Numbered from the stretch's first letter, positions 1 to 9,086 are shown. The stretch is 64,000 bases of DNA from Pleionea sediminis (GCF_007570825.1 NZ_SUNB01000001.1:2046001-2110000); one strand, 5' to 3'. Numbers and translations: made by a program. Notes: generated from the letters alone by a model not told the origin.

Positions 1-2
1 CT

Positions 3-56
3 GAATCTCTTAATGATGGACGTCCGGTTTCTTATTTTGTTGCGCAAAAAACTTAG
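3..56 (+). CDS. C-terminal end of an upstream gene (partial)
   Basis: One plus-strand frame is open from the window edge and ends in TAG at 54-56, giving a 17-residue tail that ends in GRPVSYFVAQKT. The composition looks protein-like and the stop lies about 40 bp before the next gene. It is too short to assign a function, and chance openness cannot be excluded. Confidence 0.35.
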   Translation, partial: ESLNDGRPVSYFVAQKT

Positions 57-98
57 TTTTCTTTCTTTTAAGTCATTAAACTGGCGGTTTACGTATTT

Positions 99-1961
99 AT
101 GTTGAATAAAGTTCTTTTAACTAAAATGTTGATCTTTTTCTTGCTCTCATGTGGTTATTCATCATCGAGTACGGCGGAAGAGAAGATTCAGCCGAAAACC
201 GTTGATGAACTTAAATTACAGCTCCGAGAAGTCATGGACCTCTATGATATCCCTGGTTTGAGTATTGCTGTGGTAACAGACAAGAATGATCTCTTCGTTG
301 CTGGAATGGGATACGCCGATCTTGAATCTCAACGGAAAGCATCGGCTGAGACATTGTTTCGTATCGGTTCTATATCAAAAATGTTTGTTGGCTTGGCTGC
401 ATTAAAATTAGTTGAAGAAGGAAAGCTGAAATTAAATACGCCGTTAAGAGATTTAGCTCCAGAGATCGAGTTTGATAATCCTTGGGAGAAAAACGATCCC
501 GTTCGTTTTGTCCATTTACTGGAGCATACAACAGGATGGGATGACCTACATTTACCTGAGTTTGCAAGTAATGATCCCAAGCCATTGAGTTTGGAAGAAG
601 GTATTATGCTTCATCCTGATTCTCGACAGTCACGTTGGCGTCCTGGAACCAAAGTCGCTTATTCAAATTCTGGTGCCGCCGTCGCTGCTTACGTTATTCA
701 AAAAATTACAAATACTGACTTTGAAAAATACGTAAAACACGAATTTTTTAATAACTTAGATATGATGACGGCAACTTTTCGTAAACCTGAAAGTGAGGTG
801 CTTACTGCGAGCCTGTATTCATACGGCACCAAGCAACCCTACTGGCATGTTTCTATGCGACCTTCAGGAGCAATTAATGCATCGGCTAGGGATATGTCGG
901 GTTTTGTTAAATTTTTAATTAATCGAGGCAGTTTTAATGGCGAACAACTACTTAAGCCTCAATCGATTTATCGAATGGAGCATCCTGAATCATCATTAGC
1001 AGCAAGAAGTGGTTTGGTTAATGGTTATGGTTTGGCGAACTTTTCGACTCCCTACAAGAACTTTATTATCTATGGTCATAATGGAGGCGTTAATGGAGGG
1101 CTTTCCAATTTAGGTTATTTGCCTAACGAAAAAGTGGGTTATGTATTGATGATAAACTCTGATAGCTCAGAAGGTCTTGAAGAGCTTACTCAACGAGTCC
1201 GAAGGTTTATTACCTATGGCCGTTCAGGTCCTAAGTTGCCAAAAGTAAAGTCTGTAAATGATTCTGTTATCAATGACTATAGTGGCTATTATGTAGCAAC
1301 CAATCCAAGAAGTGAAAGCGACTATTTTGCGGAATACTTTCTTGGACAGGTTAATATTTCTTTTGAAAAGGATAAAGTTTCCTTTTCAAACCGGGAGAAT
1401 GAAGTTTATGTTCCCGTTGGCAATAATCGTTTTCGTTTAGATAACGAGAGTGCTGCAACTATGATTTTACTGCGTGATCAAGATGGTGTTGCGATTGAAA
1501 AAAATGGGACTTACTATTCCAAAATATCCGCCTTTGAATATTACTCTGCGTTATTTTTCTCTAATGCAATGATCTTATTGATAATATTAAATGTTTTATG
1601 GGCGTTTATTTGGAGCGTTCGACGCTTTTCAAAAAAGATTGAACGAGGAGCTGCAATGCAGGTTCGTGTCTGGCCATTTTTATCGAGCTTTATAGTGAGT
1701 TTAATTTTTATTTTGGTATTGATGGGTTCAGAAGATCTATCTGCATTAGCGACAGTGAGTATTTATTCAATAGGGATTATGGTATTAACCTACTTGTACT
1801 TTTTTACTTCACTAATTGGGTTACTGCAGAATATTCGTTATATCACGGCAAAGGTTAATCCAATTACAAAAATATTTGGCTTTATAAGTAGCATTGTATT
1901 TTTTGTTATGGCGATATATTTAGCAAACTTTGGTGTGATAGGACTTCAAACTTACGCCTAA
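99..1961 (+). CDS. Membrane-anchored beta-lactamase-family serine hydrolase (class C / PBP fold)
   Basis: A 620-residue serine hydrolase of the beta-lactamase/D-Ala-D-Ala carboxypeptidase fold (PF00144). A hydrophobic export signal occupies about residues 1-26. The catalytic SxxK is S91-I-S-K94, the second motif is Y188-S-N190, and the third is H327-N-G329 in place of KTG, as in class C-related esterases and peptidases. After the enzyme domain (about 40-380) comes a beta-rich linker, then three to four hydrophobic helices (about 490-620), so the enzyme is probably periplasmic and tethered to the inner membrane by its C-terminus. The stop codon overlaps the next ATG (TAATG), suggesting cotranscription with the pseudouridine synthase. 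The substrate cannot be told from sequence; peptidase, esterase and lactamase activities all occur in this family. Confidence 0.85.
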   Translation: MLNKVLLTKMLIFFLLSCGYSSSSTAEEKIQPKTVDELKLQLREVMDLYDIPGLSIAVVTDKNDLFVAGMGYADLESQRKASAETLFRIGSISKMFVGLAALKLVEEGKLKLNTPLRDLAPEIEFDNPWEKNDPVRFVHLLEHTTGWDDLHLPEFASNDPKPLSLEEGIMLHPDSRQSRWRPGTKVAYSNSGAAVAAYVIQKITNTDFEKYVKHEFFNNLDMMTATFRKPESEVLTASLYSYGTKQPYWHVSMRPSGAINASARDMSGFVKFLINRGSFNGEQLLKPQSIYRMEHPESSLAARSGLVNGYGLANFSTPYKNFIIYGHNGGVNGGLSNLGYLPNEKVGYVLMINSDSSEGLEELTQRVRRFITYGRSGPKLPKVKSVNDSVINDYSGYYVATNPRSESDYFAEYFLGQVNISFEKDKVSFSNRENEVYVPVGNNRFRLDNESAATMILLRDQDGVAIEKNGTYYSKISAFEYYSALFFSNAMILLIILNVLWAFIWSVRRFSKKIERGAAMQVRVWPFLSSFIVSLIFILVLMGSEDLSALATVSIYSIGIMVLTYLYFFTSLIGLLQNIRYITAKVNPITKIFGFISSIVFFVMAIYLANFGVIGLQTYA

Positions 1962-2647
1962 TGAATATTCCTGTTATAAAAGAAACGGACGATTGGATTG
2001 CTGCTAATAAGCCGGCGGGCCTTTCTGTTCACGATACAGACGGCGCCGAAGGAGTTGTCTCCCTTCTTAAAAAAGAATTCAATCTCGATTATTTGGCACT
2101 GGTTCACCGGCTCGATAAAGTCACCAGCGGTTGCTTGCTGTTAGCGAAAAATAAAGAAGCGGCAGCACATTTATCGAAGCAGTTCCAATTACGAAATGTA
2201 AAAAAAATCTATATCGCGATAACAGAAGGTAAGCCTAAAAAGAAGCAAGGTATGATTAAGGGAGATATGGTGTCCGTCCGTAACGGAAACTTTAAATTAA
2301 CAAAAAGCATGAATAACCCGGCCATAACTCAGTTTTTCAGTTTGGGTTATAAAGACGGATTAAGACTTGCCTTCATTAATATACTGACGGGAAAAACTCA
2401 TCAGATACGTGTGGCATTAAAGTCAAACGGAACACCGGTACTGGGTGATACACGTTATGGAAAACAAAATGATAGTTCTATCGATCGCTGTTACTTACAT
2501 CATTATATTTGTCGATTTCAAACGCAAAATGGTGAACTGGTTACTATTAAAGCGTCACCTTTTGAAGGTGAAAAATTTCAAGAACCGGATTTTCAGGAGT
2601 TACTGATATTAAATGAAAGTAAGATTTCTGGTTGGTTAAATAAGTAA
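1961..2647 (+). CDS. RluA-family RNA pseudouridine synthase
   Basis: A 228-residue enzyme that isomerises uridine to pseudouridine in RNA. The RluA-family signature H49-R-L-D52 is present, with D52 the expected catalytic aspartate, followed by TSGCLLLAKN. A second family block, GKTHQIRVALKSNG, lies near residues 146-159, and LGDTRYG follows. There is no N-terminal S4 domain, so this is a short single-domain member, resembling the small Rlu-family group rather than RluC or RluD. Whether the target is tRNA or rRNA cannot be decided. The start overlaps the stop of the upstream hydrolase gene by one base. Confidence 0.9.
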   Translation: MNIPVIKETDDWIAANKPAGLSVHDTDGAEGVVSLLKKEFNLDYLALVHRLDKVTSGCLLLAKNKEAAAHLSKQFQLRNVKKIYIAITEGKPKKKQGMIKGDMVSVRNGNFKLTKSMNNPAITQFFSLGYKDGLRLAFINILTGKTHQIRVALKSNGTPVLGDTRYGKQNDSSIDRCYLHHYICRFQTQNGELVTIKASPFEGEKFQEPDFQELLILNESKISGWLNK

Positions 2648-2743
2648 TCATTCTGTTACTTAAAATAACTTTACTCCTCTGCTACATAAATCTAGGCTTT
2701 TATAAATTACTTCTTAAAATATTTTCGAATGAAGGGCCGTTTC

Positions 2744-3745
2744 ATGACGTTTAATCGCCGTGAATTTATCTCACTAACTCTGTTATCTTCAGGCGCCATT
2801 GTGCTTCCTGCATTTTCTAAGTGGGTGAGTAAACCATCATTACCTTATCGAGTTCAAGAAATTTATCCTGCTCTTCACAATAATAAAATTTTTGTTGCTG
2901 GCGGACTCTCTCCTGACAGTCCACAAACCGGAGGGGTTTCATCGAAGGTCGCAGTTTTTGATTTGAAGACTGAAGAATGGTCTTTTGGTAACGATCTTCC
3001 AGAACCAAGGCATCATCCTTATCTTATCTCACACAATAGTCAGCTTTATGCTTTGAGTGGTTTCATACAATCAGAACAAGGTCGCTGGACGGCGTCATCC
3101 GATATTTTAATTTTCGATGATAAAACATTAAGCTGGAAAAAGCTGAATGTTGGTATGCCTCATCCCATGTGTGAGACCGTAGCTATGTCATTTGGTAGCC
3201 ATATCCATATAGCGGGTGGGCGGAGACCTCTAGGTAAAACCAATGGTAACTGGAGCGACCATTCTGATACTAATCAGCATTGGGCGTTCAACCCGAATAC
3301 TAAAAAATGGATTAAAAAAGCACCTCTACCAACTGCGAGAAATAGCGCGGCCAGCGCATTGATCAAAGGCAAGTGGTATGTCGTTGGTGGGCGAACGGTT
3401 AACGGGGGCAATGTTAGTAGTAACGAAGTCTACGATCCTGAGACTGACTCGTGGCACACGAAAACACCCATGCCTCAAGCCCAGGGTGGTTTAGCTGCTG
3501 CAACCATTGAAGATGAGCTTTATGTTTTTGGTGGAGAGTATTTTGACAATGGTGGAGGTGTTTATAAAAAAGTTTGGAAGTATTCGCCGACTATCGATCG
3601 TTGGGAGCATGTAACGGATATGTTAGTTCCACGTCACGGATTGGGAGCTGTCTCTTTTAATAATAAGATTTTCGTTATTGGTGGAGCAAAGTATCCAGGT
3701 GGCAAAGGAACGAGTAATGAAATGACAGTCTGGTTAGTCTCATAA
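2744..3745 (+). CDS. Tat-exported Kelch-repeat beta-propeller protein
   Basis: About 333 residues. I chose the ATG at 2744 over the one at 2729 because AAGGG at 2732-2736 sits at ribosome-binding distance and the protein then begins with a twin-arginine signal (NRREFIS near residues 4-10, then a hydrophobic stretch). The mature part has five to six Kelch-type blades, seen as repeated hydrophobic-plus-GG segments (KIFVAGG, HIHIAGG, KWYVVGG, ELYVFGG, KIFVIGG), each followed by a conserved tyrosine/tryptophan pattern. It is expected to fold as a periplasmic beta-propeller. Bacterial relatives include sialic acid mutarotase (NanM) and uncharacterised propellers; no sialate genes are nearby, so the function is open. 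Confidence 0.85.
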   Translation: MTFNRREFISLTLLSSGAIVLPAFSKWVSKPSLPYRVQEIYPALHNNKIFVAGGLSPDSPQTGGVSSKVAVFDLKTEEWSFGNDLPEPRHHPYLISHNSQLYALSGFIQSEQGRWTASSDILIFDDKTLSWKKLNVGMPHPMCETVAMSFGSHIHIAGGRRPLGKTNGNWSDHSDTNQHWAFNPNTKKWIKKAPLPTARNSAASALIKGKWYVVGGRTVNGGNVSSNEVYDPETDSWHTKTPMPQAQGGLAAATIEDELYVFGGEYFDNGGGVYKKVWKYSPTIDRWEHVTDMLVPRHGLGAVSFNNKIFVIGGAKYPGGKGTSNEMTVWLVS

Positions 3746-3820
3746 GCTTCAGATACTTAAAAAGTATACTGGCTACTGAACAAACTCATTTGTTTTTAAT
3801 TATAACGTAACTATTATTGA

Positions 3821-3854
3821 ATTAAGATGAATGTCCGAAGACATCCATCTTAAT
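3821..3854. terminator. Strong bidirectional hairpin between convergent genes, UUCG-capped on the minus strand
   Basis: The arms ATTAAGATG-A-ATGTC and GACAT-C-CATCTTAAT pair over 14 bp with one internal mismatch around a four-base loop, CGAA. Read on the minus strand the loop is TTCG closed by C-G, the very stable UUCG tetraloop. It lies between the ends of the Kelch gene (plus) and the 779-residue gene (minus), so it probably ends transcripts from both sides. The U-tract is weak on either side. Confidence 0.7.
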
Positions 3855-3885
3855 GTTTAATAGTAACGAATAAATCAAGGACTTA

Positions 3886-6225
3886 TTAATCAGTTAAACT
3901 GACACAGTGTCCACCGTGTTTATTGGCAGCATTAGCGCCTAAGTAAATTTCATTCGCGTTACACTGTTTGGTCAATGTATATCGAGTATTGAGGTTGTAG
4001 CCACCACTTATGTTTACGCAACTTCCCCAGTGCTTGTTTACAGCATTAGGACCTATATACTCAGCCCCATCACCACAAGTTTTAGTTTGAGTCACCTCAG
4101 AACTAACAGAGCAATCTCCGAAAGACTCAACACAAAATCCACCGTGCTTATTGGCTGCATATGGACCTACGTAACTTCCTTCTGAGCCACAGTCTCGCGA
4201 TAATGTATATGTTGCTGTTAACGTACAAAAGCCTTTTGTTAATTTTGGTTTTGCGTAGTCAATACGATGAACTTTCAGATTTACCCGATGAAAAGCAGCA
4301 GCTCCACTCGAGTTTATCGCCTTCACATATACGTAGTAACTATTATATTGTGAATTGAATTCTCGTCCTGATAATTCTAATTTATCGCCTTTGTCCGTAA
4401 GTCTTAAAAAGTGGGTGCCGAATCCTTGTCCTTCATTTGGACCGTTCTGACTTGCTTCATAACCATCACTTAATTCAAAAATCAACGGATCTCCGTTTGG
4501 ATCACTAAATATAGATTTATCGATTTCTAGTTTTATCAATTCACCATTTGACAGTGCTAACTCCAAGTTAGACACTTGCTTACTAACTTGTGGTGGTAAG
4601 GACGATGAGCCGCCGTACTGAGTAATATTGACATCAACTTTCGTCCAGTTACTTTGAATATCTCGACCCATAACATCATCTATTACACGCACAGACACAG
4701 GGTAAGTTCCTAATCCCTTCCAGTCATGCTCAATTGCAATACCGTTTGGTGAACCTGTAACACGTTCAACTTCATTAGTATCACCCCATTGAATCTCATA
4801 AGTCACATTATCGCTATATGGATAACAAGATCTCATGCGGATAGCAACTTGACTGTTTGGCGATATATTTTGTGGGCTTACAACGATAGGTGTTAGAGCA
4901 ACGGAGTTGCCTGATAGCTCTTTGTAGAATAATGAAGTGCCATAGAGCTGACCATCCCAGCGAACAATTTTGTCTTCATACGGCTCTTTATTGTTAATGA
5001 ACGTTCGTACAACCGCTGGACCTACCGGTAACAAGGCCTCTACAATACGTTGAGTATGAACTCTCATTTGTGCATAAGCGTAAATATTAAAAGATAAATC
5101 AGAATAAAGTCCTCGGGCTAGTTCATTTTTACCATCCCAGTTCCCATCACCGCATGTGTTCCCATAGTAATAGTTAAATGTAACAGGGACACTAGCGCCT
5201 AAAGCAACTCGAAGATCAACCGGATTAAATATTCGGTAAATTTCAAAGTCGACGTCTAGTCTTAGTTCAACACCTGGAATTGCCTTAAACTCACCATCAA
5301 CAAAAAAGTTTGTGTTGATTTTTGAGTCCGATTCATCAATGTTTTTATAGTTAAACTCGATAATATCATCAATGATATTTCCTTCGCTATCTATACGTTT
5401 GTCACATTCTCTTTTTGTACAAATTCGGCCATATTTGATACGACCCTCTAAACCAGATTGAACTTCAAATTGTGCTTCAAGTTTCGATACCAAATCAAGA
5501 TAGGCTAACGTATAAAATTTCCAATCAAAGGTAAATAAAATGGGACCTAGCCAAAAATCTTTATCCCCCTTCGAATGTACAAATGATTCTTCATAGATGC
5601 GTTTATTAAATTCAGACAACACTGCACCCGAAAAGACCAAGTCTTTTTCTGGTGTATTAAAGCTGATATCAGCGTCAATTTCATGGTTTTTATAACTATG
5701 ACCATACTCAATGTGACAGCGACGTTTTGCTGTGTAGTTGACCTTTATATCAATACTGCCTTGCAACTTCATATTTAAAGACACATCGACGTTTACATTA
5801 TCTTTATTTGATTCTTTACTATATTCTTTTTGAAAGTTAACAGGAACACTAAATCGCTTCTGCTTTTTAATAACTTTTTTATCACAAAACTTAGCTTCAA
5901 TTGTACCGCTTGAGTTTTTGGTATAAATATAATTAGATGAAAAAGCTGCTCTAACAGCATTAAGATCAACGACAATCGGAGAATCAAGTTTTGTTCTCGT
6001 TAAATCATCGCGCAAAGTCAAATTGTAATCAGATAGAAAGTCAGATTTAGCTTCTGTTGGAATGTTTAATGTCCGAATTTCGTTAAGGTTATTTATATAA
6101 ACAACATTGGTTCTATTTTTGGGTTGCGCATAAAAATCATCGTCTAGATTATTAAACGTTTGAAAATTAGCAAAACTATGAATGCTAACGATAGAAGTTA
6201 ATAAGCCTATAAATAAATTTTTCAT
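3886..6225 (-). CDS. Large secreted beta-rich protein with PKD-like domain and C-terminal three-repeat domain
   Basis: A 779-residue exported protein (signal about 1-19, ending in SFA). Residues about 20-445 match no family I recognise; they are beta-rich with several cysteine pairs. Residues about 450-530 look like a PKD/Ig-like domain (IQWGDTNEVERV, then VSVRVIDD). Residues about 535-650 resemble a cadherin/dystroglycan-type Ig domain (FSDPNGDPLIFELSDG). Residues about 663-779 hold three cysteine-containing repeats of roughly 40 residues with the core Y(V/I/L)G(P/A)xAxNKH(G/W)GxC. The same terminal domain ends the neighbouring 555-residue hydrolase, so it may be a shared surface- or ligand-binding module. 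Function unknown. The start is preceded by AGGAGG on the minus strand. Confidence 0.8.
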   Translation of the reverse strand: MKNLFIGLLTSIVSIHSFANFQTFNNLDDDFYAQPKNRTNVVYINNLNEIRTLNIPTEAKSDFLSDYNLTLRDDLTRTKLDSPIVVDLNAVRAAFSSNYIYTKNSSGTIEAKFCDKKVIKKQKRFSVPVNFQKEYSKESNKDNVNVDVSLNMKLQGSIDIKVNYTAKRRCHIEYGHSYKNHEIDADISFNTPEKDLVFSGAVLSEFNKRIYEESFVHSKGDKDFWLGPILFTFDWKFYTLAYLDLVSKLEAQFEVQSGLEGRIKYGRICTKRECDKRIDSEGNIIDDIIEFNYKNIDESDSKINTNFFVDGEFKAIPGVELRLDVDFEIYRIFNPVDLRVALGASVPVTFNYYYGNTCGDGNWDGKNELARGLYSDLSFNIYAYAQMRVHTQRIVEALLPVGPAVVRTFINNKEPYEDKIVRWDGQLYGTSLFYKELSGNSVALTPIVVSPQNISPNSQVAIRMRSCYPYSDNVTYEIQWGDTNEVERVTGSPNGIAIEHDWKGLGTYPVSVRVIDDVMGRDIQSNWTKVDVNITQYGGSSSLPPQVSKQVSNLELALSNGELIKLEIDKSIFSDPNGDPLIFELSDGYEASQNGPNEGQGFGTHFLRLTDKGDKLELSGREFNSQYNSYYVYVKAINSSGAAAFHRVNLKVHRIDYAKPKLTKGFCTLTATYTLSRDCGSEGSYVGPYAANKHGGFCVESFGDCSVSSEVTQTKTCGDGAEYIGPNAVNKHWGSCVNISGGYNLNTRYTLTKQCNANEIYLGANAANKHGGHCVSLTD

Positions 6226-6267
6226 ATATCCTCCTTATTGGCTCAATATTTAAAAATTTCCACTATT

Positions 6268-6310
6268 GTAAAAATAAAGTCGGAAAGACTTGGGTTTATC
6301 GCTTTCCGAC
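6268..6310 (-). terminator. Rho-independent terminator after the DM9 hydrolase gene
   Basis: Read on the minus strand, GTCGGAAAG pairs perfectly (9 bp) with CTTTCCGAC around a 14-base loop, and is followed by TTTATTTTT. It begins 14 bp after the stop of the 555-residue gene, so that gene and the 779-residue gene downstream are probably separate transcripts. Confidence 0.75.
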
Positions 6311-6323
6311 TAAAATTAGCTCT

Positions 6324-7991
6324 CTAGTTAGAGCTGGTATTTAAGCTTACGCAGTGACCACCATGCTGATTAGCGGCATTTGCTCCAAGATAAATTTCGT
6401 TGGTATTACAATTTTTACTGAGGGTGTATCGAGTTTCGAACTTGTAACCGCCACTAACGTTGGCACAGGTACCCCAGTGTTTGCTAACTGCATTGGGACC
6501 AATATACACAGCATCACCAAAGCAATTTTTGTATTGCACGATTTCTGATGTTACAGAACAATCTCCAATCGACTCTAAACAGAAGCCTCCATGCTTGTTT
6601 GCTGCATATGGTCCAACATAGCTTCCACCATTTTGACAGTTTCTGGTTAAACTATAGGTTGCTTTTATCGTGCAAAAACCTTGAGTAAGGGTTGGTCCGT
6701 TTGTCTCTGAACCAGCACCATTTCCTTTGGTTAAAATTTGAAAATCTTTAAAATGAAGATCTTCTCGTCCGCTAATTCCTACATAGCATGTCGCTGTAGA
6801 TACTAAGTATTTACCAACATTGTTACTGCCATTAACCTTACAAAAATACTGTTCCTCGTCATAATGAATAACTTCTGCTTTAACCGCGTTTTTCGGAAGA
6901 ACACTGTTATATTGTTCCCATTTGTAGGTTCCATCATTATGGAGTACTTCATACTGGTGGCCTATTCGAACATCTTCTCTTCCAAGATGAGGGATATAGC
7001 ACTTATTCCATTCTACGATTAGTTTTCCTGGTGTACCTGTGTCTTTATCTCGACAAACAGCAACTGTAAGAGAACCTCCGGGAACTTTTCCTGCATAGAC
7101 GTAATCTGATTTTATGCTTGATGACTTCCACGAACCTTTGGGACGTTCAATTACCGAATCTTTACTTAAGATACGCTGCAGCGAATCAAAAATTAGGACA
7201 CTGATATATTTTGAACGAGGGTCTACTAATTTTTGATGGGTAGACTCTCTTACAGGATAGCCGGACCAGTCTCCAATGTAAGTTAATTGACTTTGCCAGC
7301 TGGAACCAGCAAGACTTCTGTCTAGATTCCCGCTTGAGCGATAGTTATATGGAATAGCTTTTCCGAGCGAAGGTTCCGGCGACATAAAGTTGTCAAAGTG
7401 GATTACATTTTCTGTCGGCGTTCTTGATGCTCTACGACCACCAGATTTAACTGGATCAATGAGTCCGAGGTATAAAACGGTCCAAGGATTATCGTTGGCG
7501 CGTTTCATGTTGCCTGTTTTGCAGTCAGCATCAACGCCGCCAAGACAACGGGCAAGAAGTAAAGCTGTATCGCCGCCGTAACTGTGACCCATCAAAACAA
7601 CTAAGCGGTTGTTCTCGCTGTTGTGTACAAGTTCATCTTCAATTTCACGTCGGGCTTCACCATCAGTATCACTAAGATTTGTATCTTGTGGTCCTCCTGA
7701 TAGAGTATTCCAGCTACCTAAACGTACATAGAACTGATCGAGGATGTCATCAACCTCTTGACGGTTAACATGACGGTATTTTATAAGTTCGTTTTTGTAG
7801 GTTGAGCTGAACTGATATTGTCTGTTGTCTCTTCCTGTAAACATTACTGGATATTGAGTGCTGCCATACCCTGTTAAGAAATACATTGGAATCTTTTCTT
7901 CATAATTTCTAGGTAAGTCTGAGCTTGCCGAAATAGAAAGATGGATCGAGAGTAAACTAAGTAATATCAATTTTATAAAAAGTGACTTCAT
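6324..7991 (-). CDS. Secreted alpha/beta hydrolase with DM9-like lectin region and C-terminal three-repeat domain
   Basis: A 555-residue exported protein (signal about 1-22). The N-terminal part is an alpha/beta hydrolase: nucleophile elbow G135-H-S137-Y-G, a later GLIDPV aspartate and a histidine in ESTHQKL, as expected for a lipase or esterase. Residues about 295-416 show two DM9-type (DUF3421) repeats: PGKLIVEWNKCYIPHLGRED followed by YEVL, and LPKNAVKAEV with a later CYVGISGREDLHF; DM9 proteins include mannose-binding lectins. Residues about 433-555 carry the same three cysteine repeats as the adjacent 779-residue protein (NKHGG/NKHWG cores). A secreted, glycan-targeted esterase is a reasonable inference. 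Substrate unknown. Confidence 0.82.
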   Translation of the reverse strand: MKSLFIKLILLSLLSIHLSISASSDLPRNYEEKIPMYFLTGYGSTQYPVMFTGRDNRQYQFSSTYKNELIKYRHVNRQEVDDILDQFYVRLGSWNTLSGGPQDTNLSDTDGEARREIEDELVHNSENNRLVVLMGHSYGGDTALLLARCLGGVDADCKTGNMKRANDNPWTVLYLGLIDPVKSGGRRASRTPTENVIHFDNFMSPEPSLGKAIPYNYRSSGNLDRSLAGSSWQSQLTYIGDWSGYPVRESTHQKLVDPRSKYISVLIFDSLQRILSKDSVIERPKGSWKSSSIKSDYVYAGKVPGGSLTVAVCRDKDTGTPGKLIVEWNKCYIPHLGREDVRIGHQYEVLHNDGTYKWEQYNSVLPKNAVKAEVIHYDEEQYFCKVNGSNNVGKYLVSTATCYVGISGREDLHFKDFQILTKGNGAGSETNGPTLTQGFCTIKATYSLTRNCQNGGSYVGPYAANKHGGFCLESIGDCSVTSEIVQYKNCFGDAVYIGPNAVSKHWGTCANVSGGYKFETRYTLSKNCNTNEIYLGANAANQHGGHCVSLNTSSN

Positions 7992-8039
7992 AGTAATTCC
8001 TTGAATTAAAATATGAGCTAGAAACGCTTCTATGCGTTT

Positions 8040-8624
8040 CTATTCATCCCAATTATTTGACTCGCACAATGGAGCAATTTCGACGTTAGTTTTAGGTAGA
8101 CTAAACATTTCAAATACTTTTGCTTCATAATAAAACCCTTCTACTTCGAGGCCATGCACTCTAAGATTAAGCTCTGATTCTTCTTTCCATATGTCCATTA
8201 TTTCCTTAACAGGTAATTGGTTTTCCTCAAAGCTCGAGGCATCTAAATGAATCTCTCCTTCGTACTCAAAATCGTCCAGCGTATCTAGATAGTCTTCGTA
8301 GTCGTAAGATGTCGTCCAAGCAAAAGTAGTTTCATATTCATGTTGTAACTCTGTTTCTCTTATTCTAAAACAAGATTGAGCGTCGCTTTTAACCGCGAAA
8401 GACATTTTTCCTTCTTCAATCATTACAAAATATTTGCCAGGATTTCGATCGAGGGCTCCCATATCCCAAACACCCGTTATGCTTTCCCATGCCGTTTCGG
8501 GAGTAATTTCAGGGTCTTGATTATCATTATCGTTGAGGTTGCTTGATCCAGAGTTACTCCCTCCTGAGCATGCCGTTAAAATACTTAATGACATTAAAGT
8601 AATTAAAAACTTTTTCTTAAACAT
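8040..8624 (-). CDS. Lipoprotein, paralogue of the repeat-bearing lipoprotein at 15894
   Basis: A 194-residue lipoprotein with a typical lipobox (ILTAC, Cys19) and a Ser/Gly/Asn/Asp linker. The globular part (about 45-194) aligns end to end with the C-terminal part of the lipoprotein at 15894-16721. Shared landmarks are W-x-x-I-x-G-x-W, IEEG, a Cys followed by an aromatic residue and x-R, a YDYEDYL/YDAQSYL block, a serine-phenylalanine plus LP block, and a Cys-Glu near the end. This looks like a divergent paralogue pair not evident from names. The ribosome-binding site AAGGAG precedes the ATG. A paired TGTCG direct repeat lies 100-127 bp upstream. Function unknown. Confidence 0.8.
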   Translation of the reverse strand: MFKKKFLITLMSLSILTACSGGSNSGSSNLNDNDNQDPEITPETAWESITGVWDMGALDRNPGKYFVMIEEGKMSFAVKSDAQSCFRIRETELQHEYETTFAWTTSYDYEDYLDTLDDFEYEGEIHLDASSFEENQLPVKEIMDIWKEESELNLRVHGLEVEGFYYEAKVFEMFSLPKTNVEIAPLCESNNWDE

Positions 8625-8676
8625 ACAAATTCTCCTTGAGAAATTTTATAAAATGGAAATACTTAATATGGCGAGC

Positions 8677-8682
8677 ATCATA
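8677..8682 (-). promoter_or_regulatory. Candidate -10 box of the lipoprotein gene
   Basis: On the minus strand TATGAT lies 52 bp before the ATG at 8624, with no good -35 hexamer, as is common for activator-dependent promoters. It is 41 bases downstream of the paired TGTCG repeat. The equivalent distance upstream of the barrel gene at 14869 is 42 bases. Confidence 0.4.
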
Positions 8683-8723
8683 CCTATCCCCTTGCGAATT
8701 CATACTTTGGCGCATTGCACTTA

Positions 8724-8751
8724 CGCGACATTTCATTGTACCAATGCGACA
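8724..8751 (-). promoter_or_regulatory. Candidate operator: direct repeat TGTCGCA-N14-TGTCGCG
   Basis: Read towards the lipoprotein gene, TGTCGCA (8751-8745) and TGTCGCG (8730-8724) form a direct repeat with starts 21 bp apart, two helical turns. The same arrangement occurs at 14745-14772 before the barrel gene, with start-codon distances of 127 versus 124 bp. AraC-type domains typically bind half-sites with this spacing, and an AraC-type regulator is encoded between the two sites. Confidence 0.5.
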
Positions 8752-9086
8752 CAGGTTAAAATTCATATAAAACAATAAGATAGAAGGGTTTTTGGTGGTT
8801 TTGACGTGCTGGTTTTGCTTGTTTTTAATGAGTAAAAAGGCGATTTGCTAATAGGCTTTATCACATAGAATAAAGTGACGTTATTAAAGAAGAATATGGG
8901 TGAGTAATTTCATTCATTGTATTGTAAAAATCATATTTTTATACAACTTTTAATGTTGCTTGCCTTACCTGGGAACAGAGTAATTAGGCGAAGTGATAAA
9001 TGCGACAGAAATTATTTTGATTCGATTTTTTGGGTTACTTGAAAGATTTGCTAGTTTGGAGTGTATCTGTTTAATGATTTAATCGA

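Larger units (their letters stand above)
8625..9086. other. 462-bp intergenic region carrying the lipoprotein promoter and candidate operator
   Basis: No credible gene is seen. The stretch is AT-rich and contains the candidate operator and -10 box listed separately. The part from about 8780 to 9086, downstream of the hybrid-sensor gene, shows no clear terminator. A single further TGCGACA lies at 9001-9007. Confidence 0.6.

Noticed and set aside
8533..8778. 81-codon plus-strand frame over the lipoprotein start region
   Set aside because: It is antisense to the signal peptide and covers the candidate promoter; no ribosome-binding site or family-like sequence.
9001..9007. Single TGCGACA / TGTCGCA sites at 9001, 14626 and 17147
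   Set aside because: A 7-mer is expected several times by chance in 64 kb on both strands; none has a partner 21 bp away in register.
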